NCBI GenBank assembly: GCA_029939545.1
Contig: JAOZSS010000021.1
Location: 1 to 20,469, forward strand
Origin: Kiritimatiellia bacterium
GTDB taxonomy: Bacteria; Verrucomicrobiota; Kiritimatiellia; UBA8416; JABMPJ01
DNA length: 20,469 nucleotides
Direction: 5' to 3'
The position numbers were made by a program, and so were the translations under genes. Of the stretch, positions 6,787 through 14,438 are shown piece by piece. Below the pieces are notes generated by a model, which was given only the letters and a program-made list of their open reading frames with translations, made no database searches and was not told the origin of the DNA. How positions within the stretch are numbered: the stretch's first letter is position 1; each line of letters opens with the position of its first letter.

Positions 6787-7740
6787 TCACGCAGGCCTTA
6801 GCGCCCTCTCTACCGACGCCACATCATTCACATTCTCCAGCGTCGCGCCCTTCGCGATCCGCTTGATCAGCCCTGTCAGCACCTTGCCCGGCCCGCACTC
6901 CACGTAGCGATCCACACCCTGCGCCTGCATCCACTCGACACAGGAGAGCCACAGCACGGAATCCGTCACCTGGCGTACCATGTTAGCCCGAATCGCATCC
7001 GCACCGGCATGCGGCTCGCCTTTGACGTTCGACAGCACCGGAACGGCGGGCTCGTTGAAAGTCACACCCGCCAGCATCTCGTCCAGCTTCGCTCCGGCCG
7101 ATGCCATCAGCGGCGAATGAAACGCCCCCGCCACATTCAGAATGATTGCCCGCTTGGCACCCGCCTCCGTTGCCAGTGCTGCCGCTTTCCCGATTCCGGC
7201 TTTCGTGCCCGATAGCACCGTCTGGGCTGAAGAATTCAAATTCGCCACGGTCACACCGGTTTCGGTGCAGATAATGTCGAGCTGCTCACGCGACAGACCA
7301 ATAATGCTAACCATGCCCCCCGCCTGCTCATCGCATGCCTCCTGCATGAACCGGCCGCGTGCCTCGAGCACCTTGACCGTATCCTCGAAACTCAACACGC
7401 CGGCCATGTGAAGCGCGGTCCACTCCCCCAGGCTCAGCCCAGCCATCGCACTTGCCCTCCATAGCCCCGGGGGCGACGGAGGGACGGCATCAGGGGCCGT
7501 ACCCTCGGATTCCAGCGCCTTGGCACACGCAACACTCGTTACAAAGATGGCCGGCTGACAGTGATTCGACTTCGTCAGGTCCTCGTCCGGCCCCTCAAAA
7601 CAGATTTTAGACAGCTCGTACCCAATAACGTCATCGGCCTTGGCATAGAGCTCAGCACACACCGGATACTTCTCCGCCAGATCCTTACCCATCCCCACCG
7701 ACTGGGCCCCCTGACCAGAAAAAATCAACGCCGTACTCAT
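6787..7740 (-). CDS. fabD: Malonyl-CoA:ACP transacylase with in-frame palindrome-encoded insert
   Basis: FabD moves malonyl from CoA to ACP to supply extender units. The product is 317 aa (E. coli 309). FSGQGAQSVGMG opens the protein; the nucleophile is Ser103 in GLSLGEWTAL (family GHSLGE, so His is Leu here); RGRFMQEA carries the malonate-binding Arg; AGAFHSPLM holds the catalytic His. Residues about 86-98 (VPPSPPGLWRASA) interrupt the usual direct step from xPDAV to the AGxSLGE motif, and the serine is 11 positions later than in E. coli. The DNA for this insert is a palindrome (7455-7483). ATG 7740 follows GGAGAACAACT. Being upstream of fabG it probably starts the transcript. The fabH/plsX often found before it are absent. 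Confidence 0.95.
   Translation of the reverse strand: MSTALIFSGQGAQSVGMGKDLAEKYPVCAELYAKADDVIGYELSKICFEGPDEDLTKSNHCQPAIFVTSVACAKALESEGTAPDAVPPSPPGLWRASAMAGLSLGEWTALHMAGVLSFEDTVKVLEARGRFMQEACDEQAGGMVSIIGLSREQLDIICTETGVTVANLNSSAQTVLSGTKAGIGKAAALATEAGAKRAIILNVAGAFHSPLMASAGAKLDEMLAGVTFNEPAVPVLSNVKGEPHAGADAIRANMVRQVTDSVLWLSCVEWMQAQGVDRYVECGPGKVLTGLIKRIAKGATLENVNDVASVERALRPA
7455..7483. repeat. Palindromic element inserted in frame within fabD
   Basis: Arms 7455-7468 (CCCTCCATAGCCCC) and 7470-7483 (GGGGCGACGGAGGG) pair at 12 of 14 positions around a single G at 7469. The codons fall in the segment where FabD has about 11-13 extra residues. GGGCTATGGAGGGC with CCCTCCGTCGCC looks like an intergenic repeat type I associate with PVC genomes; copies elsewhere cannot be checked here. 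Confidence 0.65.
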
Positions 7741-8019
7741 AGTTGTTCTCCAGTTCTGATTGTTGTGTTGATCGCCATTTCAATAGCTGTCCAGATAGGC
7801 TATCTCCTTAAATCTTGATTCTTTGAGAAAATGATTTGAACAATTTGAACGGGGTATTGTGTGATAGCCGCGGTTGAGGTTCAAGGTTTAAAGGTTCAGA
7901 GGTTGAGAGAGCGAATTGCGACTAAGCGAGGCTCCGACGGCAGATTTCCAAGCGTATTTTGTGTCGAGGGCAGTCCGGTGCCTGCGACCGGTGAGTTATG
8001 TTGTGCTGCAGGCAGCGTG
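7741..8019. other. Gene-poor stretch upstream of fabD, with AGGTTCA-type periodic array
   Basis: No convincing gene. The part nearest fabD (7741-7860) is AT-rich and probably holds its promoter, although no clear -35/-10 pair stands out. At 7872-7909 GGTT recurs at 6-, 7-, 8- and 8-nt steps, a short periodic array. The remainder, to 8019, shows no coding sequence and leads into the transposase-like remnant. Confidence 0.5.
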
Positions 8020-8398
8020 TCAGGCCGCTTTGAGCAGGGCGATCAGATCATGGAAAGACTTGGTCGTTTTGCCGGTACTGGGCCTGAAGTTTTGAACGGG
8101 GTTTCAGAGTGGATTCCGGCGGCCGATTGAAGAGGCTTCCCGCGATGGGACGGAGGTAGTCCCTTTCAACAGTGATATTCTCGGCTTGAGCATCGGCGAA
8201 GCGATCATTCACCGCCTGGCGTTTCGCAGCCACCTCGGGCAGGTATTTCAGGGCTTTCTTCTGGCCAACGTCTTTGAGGTTGTTCGAGCACGTCTCGATA
8301 CGTAGAAACGTGTGGTCCTTTTCATACTGTTTGACGAAGGAGTTCTTTGAGTAGGCGCGCAGGATATGGTGGCCGTGCGTACCCGCGCTGCTCAACCA
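8020..8398 (-). pseudogene. Frameshifted C-terminal remnant of a transposase-like / unknown family protein
   Basis: An open frame from 8395 to 8048 includes GHHILRAYSKNSFVKQYEKD, TFLRIETCSNNLKDVGQKKA, LKYLPEVAAKRQAVNDRF and RDYLRPIAGSLFNRPPE. The LRIETxSNN block resembles a recurrent, often multicopy protein family that I recall as transposase-like. The frame then goes astray. One base over, 8103-8020 encodes NPVQNFRPSTGKTTKSFHDLIALLKAA followed by a stop, which looks like the genuine C-terminus. A frameshift near 8105-8125 therefore separates the parts. Upstream, an in-frame stop lies near 8424 and no N-terminal portion is seen, so the gene is truncated at both levels. Family assignment is from memory and is uncertain; the broken state is directly visible. 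Confidence 0.55.
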
Positions 8399-8435
8399 CG
8401 AAATTTCAAATATATTTGGCTAGAATTTGGTTTGC

Positions 8436-8487
8436 GCCCGGCGGGAGCGAGGTGCGCGTATCACGCGAGACTCGCGCCAAGCCGGGC
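8436..8487. other. Nested palindromic segment of unknown role
   Basis: An outer stem GCCCGGC (8436-8442) / GCCGGGC (8481-8487) encloses an inner odd palindrome CGCGAG-A-CTCGCG (8464-8476). A further stem CCACCGGG (8534-8541) / CCCGGTGG (8547-8554) follows. They lie between the pseudogene and the acyltransferase gene. They could be remnants of a mobile element end or a structured leader; nothing decides between these. Confidence 0.4.
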
Positions 8488-8618
8488 ACAGAAGAAGGGC
8501 GATGCCGTACCAGCTTGTTGACAGTCAGGTGCTCCACCGGGACGAGCCCGGTGGTGGCATGTCTCATGACCGGGGCCAATGATAGAATCAGACGCCTTGG
8601 CGCTTGAATGTTCGCGCC

Positions 8619-8643
8619 AATTCGTGTCTATTCATGGTTTAAA
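8619..8643. repeat. TTCGTGTCTATTCATGGTTT repeat just before a start codon
   Basis: Two 10-nt units, TTCGTGTCTA and TTCATGGTTT, end 3 nt before the acyltransferase ATG (8647). Translated in that frame it gives IRVYSWFK, a string I recall seeing at spurious N-termini in PVC-type genomes. This argues that the longer in-frame start at 8608 is an artefact. Confidence 0.5.
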
Positions 8644-8646
8644 GAC

Positions 8647-9414
8647 ATGACAACAGAAGCCAATAAAGAGAGCGTCCGGATTCAGCAGGAAGTGACTTCG
8701 GGAATGAAGTCGAAGCTGCAACTCTACTCAGACCTGATTGTAGGCAAGCGCGGGCTAGGAGCCCTGGCGAAGCATGAGCTGATCATGCTCTTCTGTTCCC
8801 GCACGCCGGGCGCACTGGGTCTGTTCCTCCGCGCAAGGCTCTATCCCTGCCTGTTCAAACGGTGCGGTCGCAACGTGAACTTCGGAGCCAACGTGGTCCT
8901 GCGTAACCCGAACAAGATCGAGCTCGGCGATAATGTGATCATCGATGACAACTGCCTGTTGGACGCCAAGGGCCGGCAGAACAACGGCATCACGATCGGG
9001 GATGGCGTGTTTATCGGACGCAACAGCATTCTGAGCTGCAAGAACGGCGATATCATCCTGCACAAGAACGTCAACATAGGATTCAACTGCGAAATCTTCT
9101 CGGGCAGTCGCGTCGAGGTGGGCGAGGGCGTGCTCATGGCGGCCTACGGCTACCTGATTGGCGGCGACCACGATGCCGACGATGCCGCCATCAGTGTGAC
9201 CCAGCAGGGAAGCACATCGCACGGCATCGTTATTGAAGAGGGTTCCTGGCTGGGCGCTGCCGCCTTGGTACGTGACGGTGTCAAGGTGGGTAGCCACGCG
9301 ATCATCGGTGCCGGCGCTGTGGTGACTCGCGATATTCCTGCCTATGCCGTGGCCGCAGGCGTGCCCGCACGCATCCTGCGTGACCGAAGAGAATCCCGGA
9401 CAGACAGAGTGTAA
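8647..9414 (+). CDS. Hexapeptide-repeat acyltransferase (WbbJ/LbH-MAT type)
   Basis: The protein has 255 aa. An N-terminal helical region (to about residue 55) is followed by left-handed beta-helix repeats: GRNVNFGANVVLRNPNKIEL, GDNVIIDDNCLL, ITIGDGVFIGRNSIL, VNIGFNCEIFSG, then GVKVGSHAIIGAGAVVTRDI and the standard end YAVAAGVPARILRDR. These are features of O-acetyl or acyl transferases that decorate sugars of LPS or capsule. The region GGDHDADDA holds the His-Asp site expected to bind the acceptor. ATG 8647 is chosen because the in-frame upstream part (8608-8646) is repeat-derived; no clear ribosome site is seen. It converges on the radical SAM gene, whose membrane glycosyltransferase neighbours suggest a shared role in surface glycan work. 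The exact acyl donor and acceptor are unknown. Confidence 0.8.
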   Translation: MTTEANKESVRIQQEVTSGMKSKLQLYSDLIVGKRGLGALAKHELIMLFCSRTPGALGLFLRARLYPCLFKRCGRNVNFGANVVLRNPNKIELGDNVIIDDNCLLDAKGRQNNGITIGDGVFIGRNSILSCKNGDIILHKNVNIGFNCEIFSGSRVEVGEGVLMAAYGYLIGGDHDADDAAISVTQQGSTSHGIVIEEGSWLGAAALVRDGVKVGSHAIIGAGAVVTRDIPAYAVAAGVPARILRDRRESRTDRV

Positions 9415-9429
9415 GTCAGGTCGCTCCCT

Positions 9430-9475
9430 TGTTCGTAGTTCGGTTGGGGTGAATGTTCGGCTGTTCGTCCTTCGC
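9430..9475. repeat. GTTCGTAGTTCGG / CTGTTCGTCCTTCG repeat between convergent genes
   Basis: The 61-nt gap between the acyltransferase stop (9414) and the radical SAM stop (9476-9478) is mostly this element. It shares CGGCTGTTCGT-CTTCG with the tandem repeat at 4189-4222, and in both places it directly abuts a minus-strand TAG stop preceded by a similar CCTACAC junction. Confidence 0.7.
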
Positions 9476-10870
9476 CTACACGCCCATCGTAGCTTTGCGC
9501 AGCAGGTTCTTGAACGGCTCAATGATTTTCAACAGCACCTGACCGTAGCGTGAGTAGTAGACGCGCAACATCAACGCCTTCTTGAGCGAATGCGGCCTGT
9601 AGACTTGGTAGGCGAACGTCCTGAAACACTGCAGAATCTGCTCGCGCGGGAACTGCGGCATGTCGAGAATCGTGTCCGTTCGTCCTACGAAAAGCTCGTT
9701 GGCCCGCTCGGGATTGATCAGTCCCTCTTCATGGCACAGATTACCGAGCTTGGTGCCCGGGTAAGGCTCAAAGATGCCGATGATGGCGCTGTCCGGGTTG
9801 ATGCGCTGATTGAGCTTTACGGTCTCCTGGAAGATCTCGGGGGTCTCGTGCGGAAAGCCGACGATATTGAACGACTTGGTCTTGAGTCCCGCCTTGCGGC
9901 ATGACTCAAAGGCCTGCACGATGCGGTCGTTGCTGTGCTTGCGTCCGAGCACCTCGCCGCGGAAGGTTTCGTCCCCGCACTCAACCCCTATACTGACCCG
10001 GCGGCAGCCGGCCTCCTTGAGTTGGCGGCAGTTCTCATCCGACAGCGTTTCGGGGCGGGCGTTGATGTCGAAGGGGAAATCGAACTCCGCTTTGTACCGC
10101 TCACAGAACTCATCCAGGAAACTCTTGCGGCAGGTGAAACAATCGTCATTGAAATAGAGCGCTTCGACGTTGTACGTGCCCACGACATCGCGGATCTCTT
10201 GCAGGCAGCTATCGACGCTGCGGAAGCGGACGTATGTGCCATCCTGCTGCTCCCGTAGCGCATGGTTGGCACAGAAGGTGCACTTATAGGGGCAGCCGCG
10301 TGAGAACATGAAGAGCGCCGTCTTAAAGTCGGAATCGATGATCGACTGTGCATCGAACATGTCCCAGTCGGCAAAGGGGAGGTCATTAAGATCCGAAGTG
10401 AAACAGCGTGTCGGGTTGCTCTTGATGCTGCCATCCGGTTGTCTGATACAGAGATTCTGAATAGCGTCGATCGGTTGGCCGGCCGCCTTGGCGTTAACCA
10501 TCTCGAGCATAGGGTCTTCGCCTTCGCCAATGCAGATGGAGTCAAGGCGCGGATTTTCTTCGAGGCAACTCGGAACGAGCGTGGCATGGTGGCCGCCTAG
10601 AATCGTGAAGGCGCGATGCTCCATCATGTCGTTGAGGACCATCTTGACGTAAGGGTACTGCGGCGAGACGCAGGAGAGAGCGATGATGTCGGGGTCGTAT
10701 TCCTTGATCGCCTCGTTCAGCGGCGCAATGTCGTATGTCCCGAACATGTAGTGGAGACGTGTGTCATGCCCGGCACGTTTGAGCATCGCGCTGACCATGG
10801 CGATCCCAAACTGGAAACTCTGCGCCCCACCGCGGACGTTGATGTCTGTGTAAACGAATAGTGTTTTCAT
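9476..10870 (-). CDS. B12-binding-domain radical SAM protein
   Basis: The protein has 464 aa. Residues 1-130 form a cobalamin-binding-type Rossmann domain (VRGGAQSFQFGIAMVSAMLK, then DPDIIALSCVSP, then TILGGHHATLVP), as in BchE/HpnP-like enzymes. The radical SAM core follows with CxxxCxxC at Cys193, Cys197 and Cys200 (SRGCPYKCTFCANH), INARPE and SIGVECGDE as TIM-barrel strands, and GFPHETPE. The C-terminal region (about 390-464) is short and helical. Such enzymes methylate or rearrange unactivated carbons in lipids, cofactors or natural products; the substrate here is not readable. Its ATG overlaps the stop of the upstream membrane protein (ATGA), so it is translationally coupled and last in the six-gene minus-strand run. 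That points to envelope lipid or glycan modification, by inference. Confidence 0.88.
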   Translation of the reverse strand: MKTLFVYTDINVRGGAQSFQFGIAMVSAMLKRAGHDTRLHYMFGTYDIAPLNEAIKEYDPDIIALSCVSPQYPYVKMVLNDMMEHRAFTILGGHHATLVPSCLEENPRLDSICIGEGEDPMLEMVNAKAAGQPIDAIQNLCIRQPDGSIKSNPTRCFTSDLNDLPFADWDMFDAQSIIDSDFKTALFMFSRGCPYKCTFCANHALREQQDGTYVRFRSVDSCLQEIRDVVGTYNVEALYFNDDCFTCRKSFLDEFCERYKAEFDFPFDINARPETLSDENCRQLKEAGCRRVSIGVECGDETFRGEVLGRKHSNDRIVQAFESCRKAGLKTKSFNIVGFPHETPEIFQETVKLNQRINPDSAIIGIFEPYPGTKLGNLCHEEGLINPERANELFVGRTDTILDMPQFPREQILQCFRTFAYQVYRPHSLKKALMLRVYYSRYGQVLLKIIEPFKNLLRKATMGV

Positions 10871-12420
10871 TCCGGTGTGTGTACCACATCCGCCGCCTCA
10901 CCCGCAATCGTATCCGCCTTACGCAGTGGGAAGCACATGGCCACCGTGAGCATCAGGATGACCGCTTCGATTGAGAACTTGAAGCGACAGTTCTCGCCAT
11001 ATTCGAAGAGACAGGAGATGGCCGTCACGTAGAAAACAAGGCCAGCCATCGTGATGAGCACGGCGTTTTCGCGAATCGTGTCTATCCAGCACGGCCACGA
11101 CAGGCGTGCGCGGATGACGGCGCGGATGATGAGTACCAGGAGCGGCAAGGGAATCAGCAGCATGTAAAGCGAGGTGAAGCGCGTGTCGAACCGCTCGTTG
11201 AGGAAGCTGGCGAGCTTGCGTCCGTTGACATAGGAGGCGGCGTTGACGTGGGCCATGATGCGATGCGTGTTGATCGTCAGGGGCCGCGTCTCGTTGGAGG
11301 GCTTGCAGAGGAACCGGTAAGCCTGCGCCACGTTCGTGTAGTAGTGTCTCGGATCGTGATGTTTCAGCTGCTTGGCGTTGCGCAGATGCATCTGGGAGAT
11401 ATCGATCATGTTGATGTTGTTGTAATCGTTGCGCGACAACACATCGACGTTGGAGGTCTTGTTGTAGCCAAGCTCCACGAAGGCAGACGGCGGATCAAAA
11501 TACTTCCGTGCCACGGCATCAGATTCGAGCACACCTTCCTTGTGCAGTGCGCGCAGCTCCTTCTTCGAGTAGTCCGCCGCCACGCTGCGCCACATGTTGG
11601 AGCCCATCCAGCTACTCGCACCGAAGAAACCGAACTTCACCTGGTTCTTGGCGTACCAGCCCAGGGTGGGGAGACAGATGAGGAGCGACAGGATCAGGAA
11701 GCGCCGCCATTGCCTGGCGGCAAGAATCCCTCCCAGCACGAGAATCGGGACCAGCAGGATCGCGTGGTAGGCGCTGCGGGTGAGCGCCAGCGTGTTGATG
11801 AGCAGGACGAACAGCAGGAGGCGCGACAGCTTGGACGTCTCACAGTAGCGCATCAGCGCAAACAGCGCAGCCACCACCAGGAAGGCTGTCAGCAGCGTGT
11901 AGAGGATGAAGGCTTCATAAAGAAACGCGACTGGGTTGAGTGAGATAATCAGTGCGGCCACGAAGGCAATACGCGGTCGCCGGATCATGTGCTTCAGAAT
12001 GGGATAGAGCATCCCGCACATAATGCTGCCGAGAATAATCTGCACGTAATGCTGGGCGACAAGGTGGTTCGCTGAACCAAAGAGCTGGTGAATGACAAAG
12101 CCGTACAGATTGTAGAGCGGCGGCTGTGCGTGCAGATTCCACAGGCTCCCCCACAGATCCTTCTGCATCGCATCCATGGGAAGCGTCTGCCAGAAGAAGT
12201 CCCACGAGTTGGCCTTAGGGTCGGACGTCATGCTCAACCCGCGCCCGTGCATGTAGTACAGGCCAAGCCCCAGGTGAACGCCAAACAACACCAGCACCGG
12301 CCAGTGCCGGGTTATGAAAGAGAGAATCTCGCGCAAAGGCGCAAAGGCGCAGTGGGAAGAGACTCTCTCTCCTTTGCGTCTTTGCGCCTTTGCGCGAGAC
12401 GTATTTCCATTAGTCTTCAT
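10867..12420 (-). CDS. Membrane glycosyltransferase, GT39/PMT-like
   Basis: The protein has 517 aa from ATG 12420. After the first membrane span (HWPVLVLFGVHLGLGLYYM) a periplasmic loop has DPKANSWDFFWQ and the NLHAQPPLYNLYGF motif, close to the HPPLYY signature of ArnT/PMT-type GT-C enzymes. About ten further hydrophobic spans follow, with a non-membrane loop around residues 260-380. It likely transfers a sugar from a polyprenyl-phosphate donor outside the inner membrane. The first roughly 28 codons read through a 73-nt hairpin repeat (giving RAKAQRRKGE), so the real start may be later; TTG 12336 in frame, just before the first span, would give 489 aa. It overlaps the upstream gene by 11 nt (ATG start) and the radical SAM gene by 4 nt. 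Confidence 0.75.
   Translation of the reverse strand: MKTNGNTSRAKAQRRKGERVSSHCAFAPLREILSFITRHWPVLVLFGVHLGLGLYYMHGRGLSMTSDPKANSWDFFWQTLPMDAMQKDLWGSLWNLHAQPPLYNLYGFVIHQLFGSANHLVAQHYVQIILGSIMCGMLYPILKHMIRRPRIAFVAALIISLNPVAFLYEAFILYTLLTAFLVVAALFALMRYCETSKLSRLLLFVLLINTLALTRSAYHAILLVPILVLGGILAARQWRRFLILSLLICLPTLGWYAKNQVKFGFFGASSWMGSNMWRSVAADYSKKELRALHKEGVLESDAVARKYFDPPSAFVELGYNKTSNVDVLSRNDYNNINMIDISQMHLRNAKQLKHHDPRHYYTNVAQAYRFLCKPSNETRPLTINTHRIMAHVNAASYVNGRKLASFLNERFDTRFTSLYMLLIPLPLLVLIIRAVIRARLSWPCWIDTIRENAVLITMAGLVFYVTAISCLFEYGENCRFKFSIEAVILMLTVAMCFPLRKADTIAGEAADVVHTPE
12327..12399. repeat. Tight 36-nt inverted repeat (CGCAAAGG family) at the border of two membrane genes
   Basis: Arms 12327-12362 and 12364-12399 are reverse complements at 31 of 36 positions with a 1-nt spacer. 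Inside each arm CGCAAAG recurs at 8-nt steps. It begins 11 nt after the stop of the 669-aa gene and is read as codons about 8-31 of the next gene. A single-arm relative lies at 17081-17115. Confidence 0.9.
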
Positions 12421-14419
12421 CAATGGCTTTCCTCAGCAACTCCAACTCGCAAAGCGTCCACGCGCGTTTCGGGTGGGGGCGGGTAATATGCAGGGCGATA
12501 GCCTCGGCCTCCACTTCCGGCAACGCAATCGTCTGGCGTGCCGGACCGCCGTAGACGGGACGATCGTTTTCAAACGCAAACTTGTCAAGCTGACCGGTGA
12601 TGCCGGTAATGGTCTCGGTCTCGCCTGTAGGGGTTGTCACAATCACGGCCATCTCCGGCGCGTGGTCGTGGAAGTAGTTCCCGTACCCCACGCGTAGCCG
12701 ACTGAGCACTACGGGTTCTTCCAGCGTGACCCGCACCCACATGCCATCTTCCTGGTAATGCTGCGTGGACCAGCGATTGTAGTCGTCGCCATCGGTCAAC
12801 TTGTCGAGGTCGTCCGGGTTGTGGCTGGCGTCGAGGGATATGCTCGCGGCAGGAACAGCTTGTTCGTCCGGTCGGGGCGTAAGCTCCCGGAAGTGGGTAT
12901 AGATCACGTAGTCGCCGCACGCCTCACGCTCGGACGCGATTCCCATCGTGCGCAGGTGACGATCGAAGATGGCGGGCGTGAGAAAACGCACTGTATCGGT
13001 CAAGACGTAGGCCACCGGCGACGCGGCATCGACCTCCGCCTTGTACGGGAGGTGCCATCCCGGGAAGCGCTCGTTCATCGGTTGACCGGCCATGACGTCG
13101 CCGCCCGACTGGTAGTTGATGCGGTAGGCCGTGCCGTAGGAAGCCACGCAGTGGTGGATGTCGGCTGCTTGCAGCCTATCGAGCACCGGCAGCAGGTCGG
13201 CGGCTGCGGCTTCTTCCACGTCGAACCCGGGCGCCTGCCACTGGCGCATGAGCAGGCTGGATGCCGCCACATTCCACCCGGCCAGCAGGACGATGAACGC
13301 GATCGGGATGGCGCGCAAAACCTTTGGCGTTACTCGGTAGATGTATGCGATCAGGAAGGGAAAACTCCACACCAGAGGAAGCAGGTAGCGATAACTCTTT
13401 GAGTCGGCCCGCTTACCAAACACAAAGGAGGCGAGCGTGATGACGGCAATGCCTGCGAAGACATCAATCGTTTCAAGCGAGGGCCACCGGTTGCGGAGGG
13501 TCCGTTGCACAAAAGAGACGGCTCGCAGCAGAACGACAGCGATGATGATCGCGGCCCAGATCCCGCCAAACAGCGAAGGCGACAGAAAGTCAAAGTTGAT
13601 CGCCGCGCCGTCCGGGAAGGGGGTCGTGCGGATACCCATGCCGGTGTTGAGGGTCCACTTGATGGCGGGCGACCAGAGGCGCGACCACGCTTCGGCAAGA
13701 CCGTGCTGCTGCGTCACGGCCGCGTGCGCGCCGGGAATGCGCCACTTCGCAACCAGGTAAGGCAACAGGCCAACAAAGAGGGCGGGGACAAAATGCAGCG
13801 TGTTGCGCCATGCGGTGCGCCAGTTGGTTCCCAGGCATACATAGATGCCAACGGACACCATGAACGGAATGGCGAGCATGTGGCTGGCGAACGAGAGCCC
13901 CGCGAAGAGTCCCGCGAGCGCAGCCATCAGACCGGGATTTCCCGTGCCGTGACGCGGCAGTATGGCGACAAGGATGGCCAGCGCGCTCAGGAGCAGTAGA
14001 CCGCTGTATCCCGGCAACGCGTATGCGGCCTGCATCATCAACAGGTACGCGGACGGAAAGAGCAGCAACAACCCCGCCAACCAGGGCGGCCGGTCTCGGA
14101 ACATCCGGACAAGGATGTAAAGTGCCACCACGACGGCAGCAAGCTGAAGAAGTGCTGGAATGAGCCGTGCCCCGAAAGCATTGTTCGGCAGCAACGGCGC
14201 CAGCGGGGCGGCGATGTAGGACTCAACAGGAAAGAGATAAGGCTGCCCCAGCATCAGCGCCGGGAAATCTCCACGCATGACCTGTTCCGCCTGGAGCTGC
14301 GCAATGCTCTCATCCGCCGTCGGTTGAACCAAACTCACGCTGATCCAGAAGAACACCAGCCGCAACACCAGCGCGGCAGCGACGAGAATCGCAAAGGTGA
14401 TTTTGAGCCGCTTTGACAT
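12410..14419 (-). CDS. Membrane glycosyltransferase-like protein (GT39/GT-C) with C-terminal discoidin-like domain
   Basis: The protein has 669 aa. An N-terminal span (ITFAILVAAALVLRLVFFWI) precedes the first outer loop with QPTADESIAQLQAEQVM, the usual place of the acidic catalytic residue in GT-C enzymes. Many hydrophobic segments continue to about residue 385. A soluble portion follows, and residues about 530-669 look like an F5/8 type C (discoidin) beta-sandwich: DASHNPDDLDKLTDGDDYNRWST, then GMWVRVTLEEPVVLSRLRVGYG, ending WTLCELELLR. Such a domain usually binds carbohydrate. ATG 14419 is preferred over the in-frame start at 14464, which lies inside the upstream gene; GGAAGCGAG sits 3 nt before it. 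It is 19 nt from the upstream gene and overlaps the next, so it is part of the same operon. Donor and acceptor are unknown. Confidence 0.72.
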   Translation of the reverse strand: MSKRLKITFAILVAAALVLRLVFFWISVSLVQPTADESIAQLQAEQVMRGDFPALMLGQPYLFPVESYIAAPLAPLLPNNAFGARLIPALLQLAAVVVALYILVRMFRDRPPWLAGLLLLFPSAYLLMMQAAYALPGYSGLLLLSALAILVAILPRHGTGNPGLMAALAGLFAGLSFASHMLAIPFMVSVGIYVCLGTNWRTAWRNTLHFVPALFVGLLPYLVAKWRIPGAHAAVTQQHGLAEAWSRLWSPAIKWTLNTGMGIRTTPFPDGAAINFDFLSPSLFGGIWAAIIIAVVLLRAVSFVQRTLRNRWPSLETIDVFAGIAVITLASFVFGKRADSKSYRYLLPLVWSFPFLIAYIYRVTPKVLRAIPIAFIVLLAGWNVAASSLLMRQWQAPGFDVEEAAAADLLPVLDRLQAADIHHCVASYGTAYRINYQSGGDVMAGQPMNERFPGWHLPYKAEVDAASPVAYVLTDTVRFLTPAIFDRHLRTMGIASEREACGDYVIYTHFRELTPRPDEQAVPAASISLDASHNPDDLDKLTDGDDYNRWSTQHYQEDGMWVRVTLEEPVVLSRLRVGYGNYFHDHAPEMAVIVTTPTGETETITGITGQLDKFAFENDRPVYGGPARQTIALPEVEAEAIALHITRPHPKRAWTLCELELLRKAIDED

Positions 14420-14438
14420 GATCTCGCTTCCGGTCTGC

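Noticed and set aside
12088..14000. Long plus-strand open frames opposite the membrane protein genes
   Set aside because: They are GC-rich shadow frames with unlikely composition (Arg, His and Gln rich) and no motifs; the minus-strand frames carry clear membrane segments and domain motifs.
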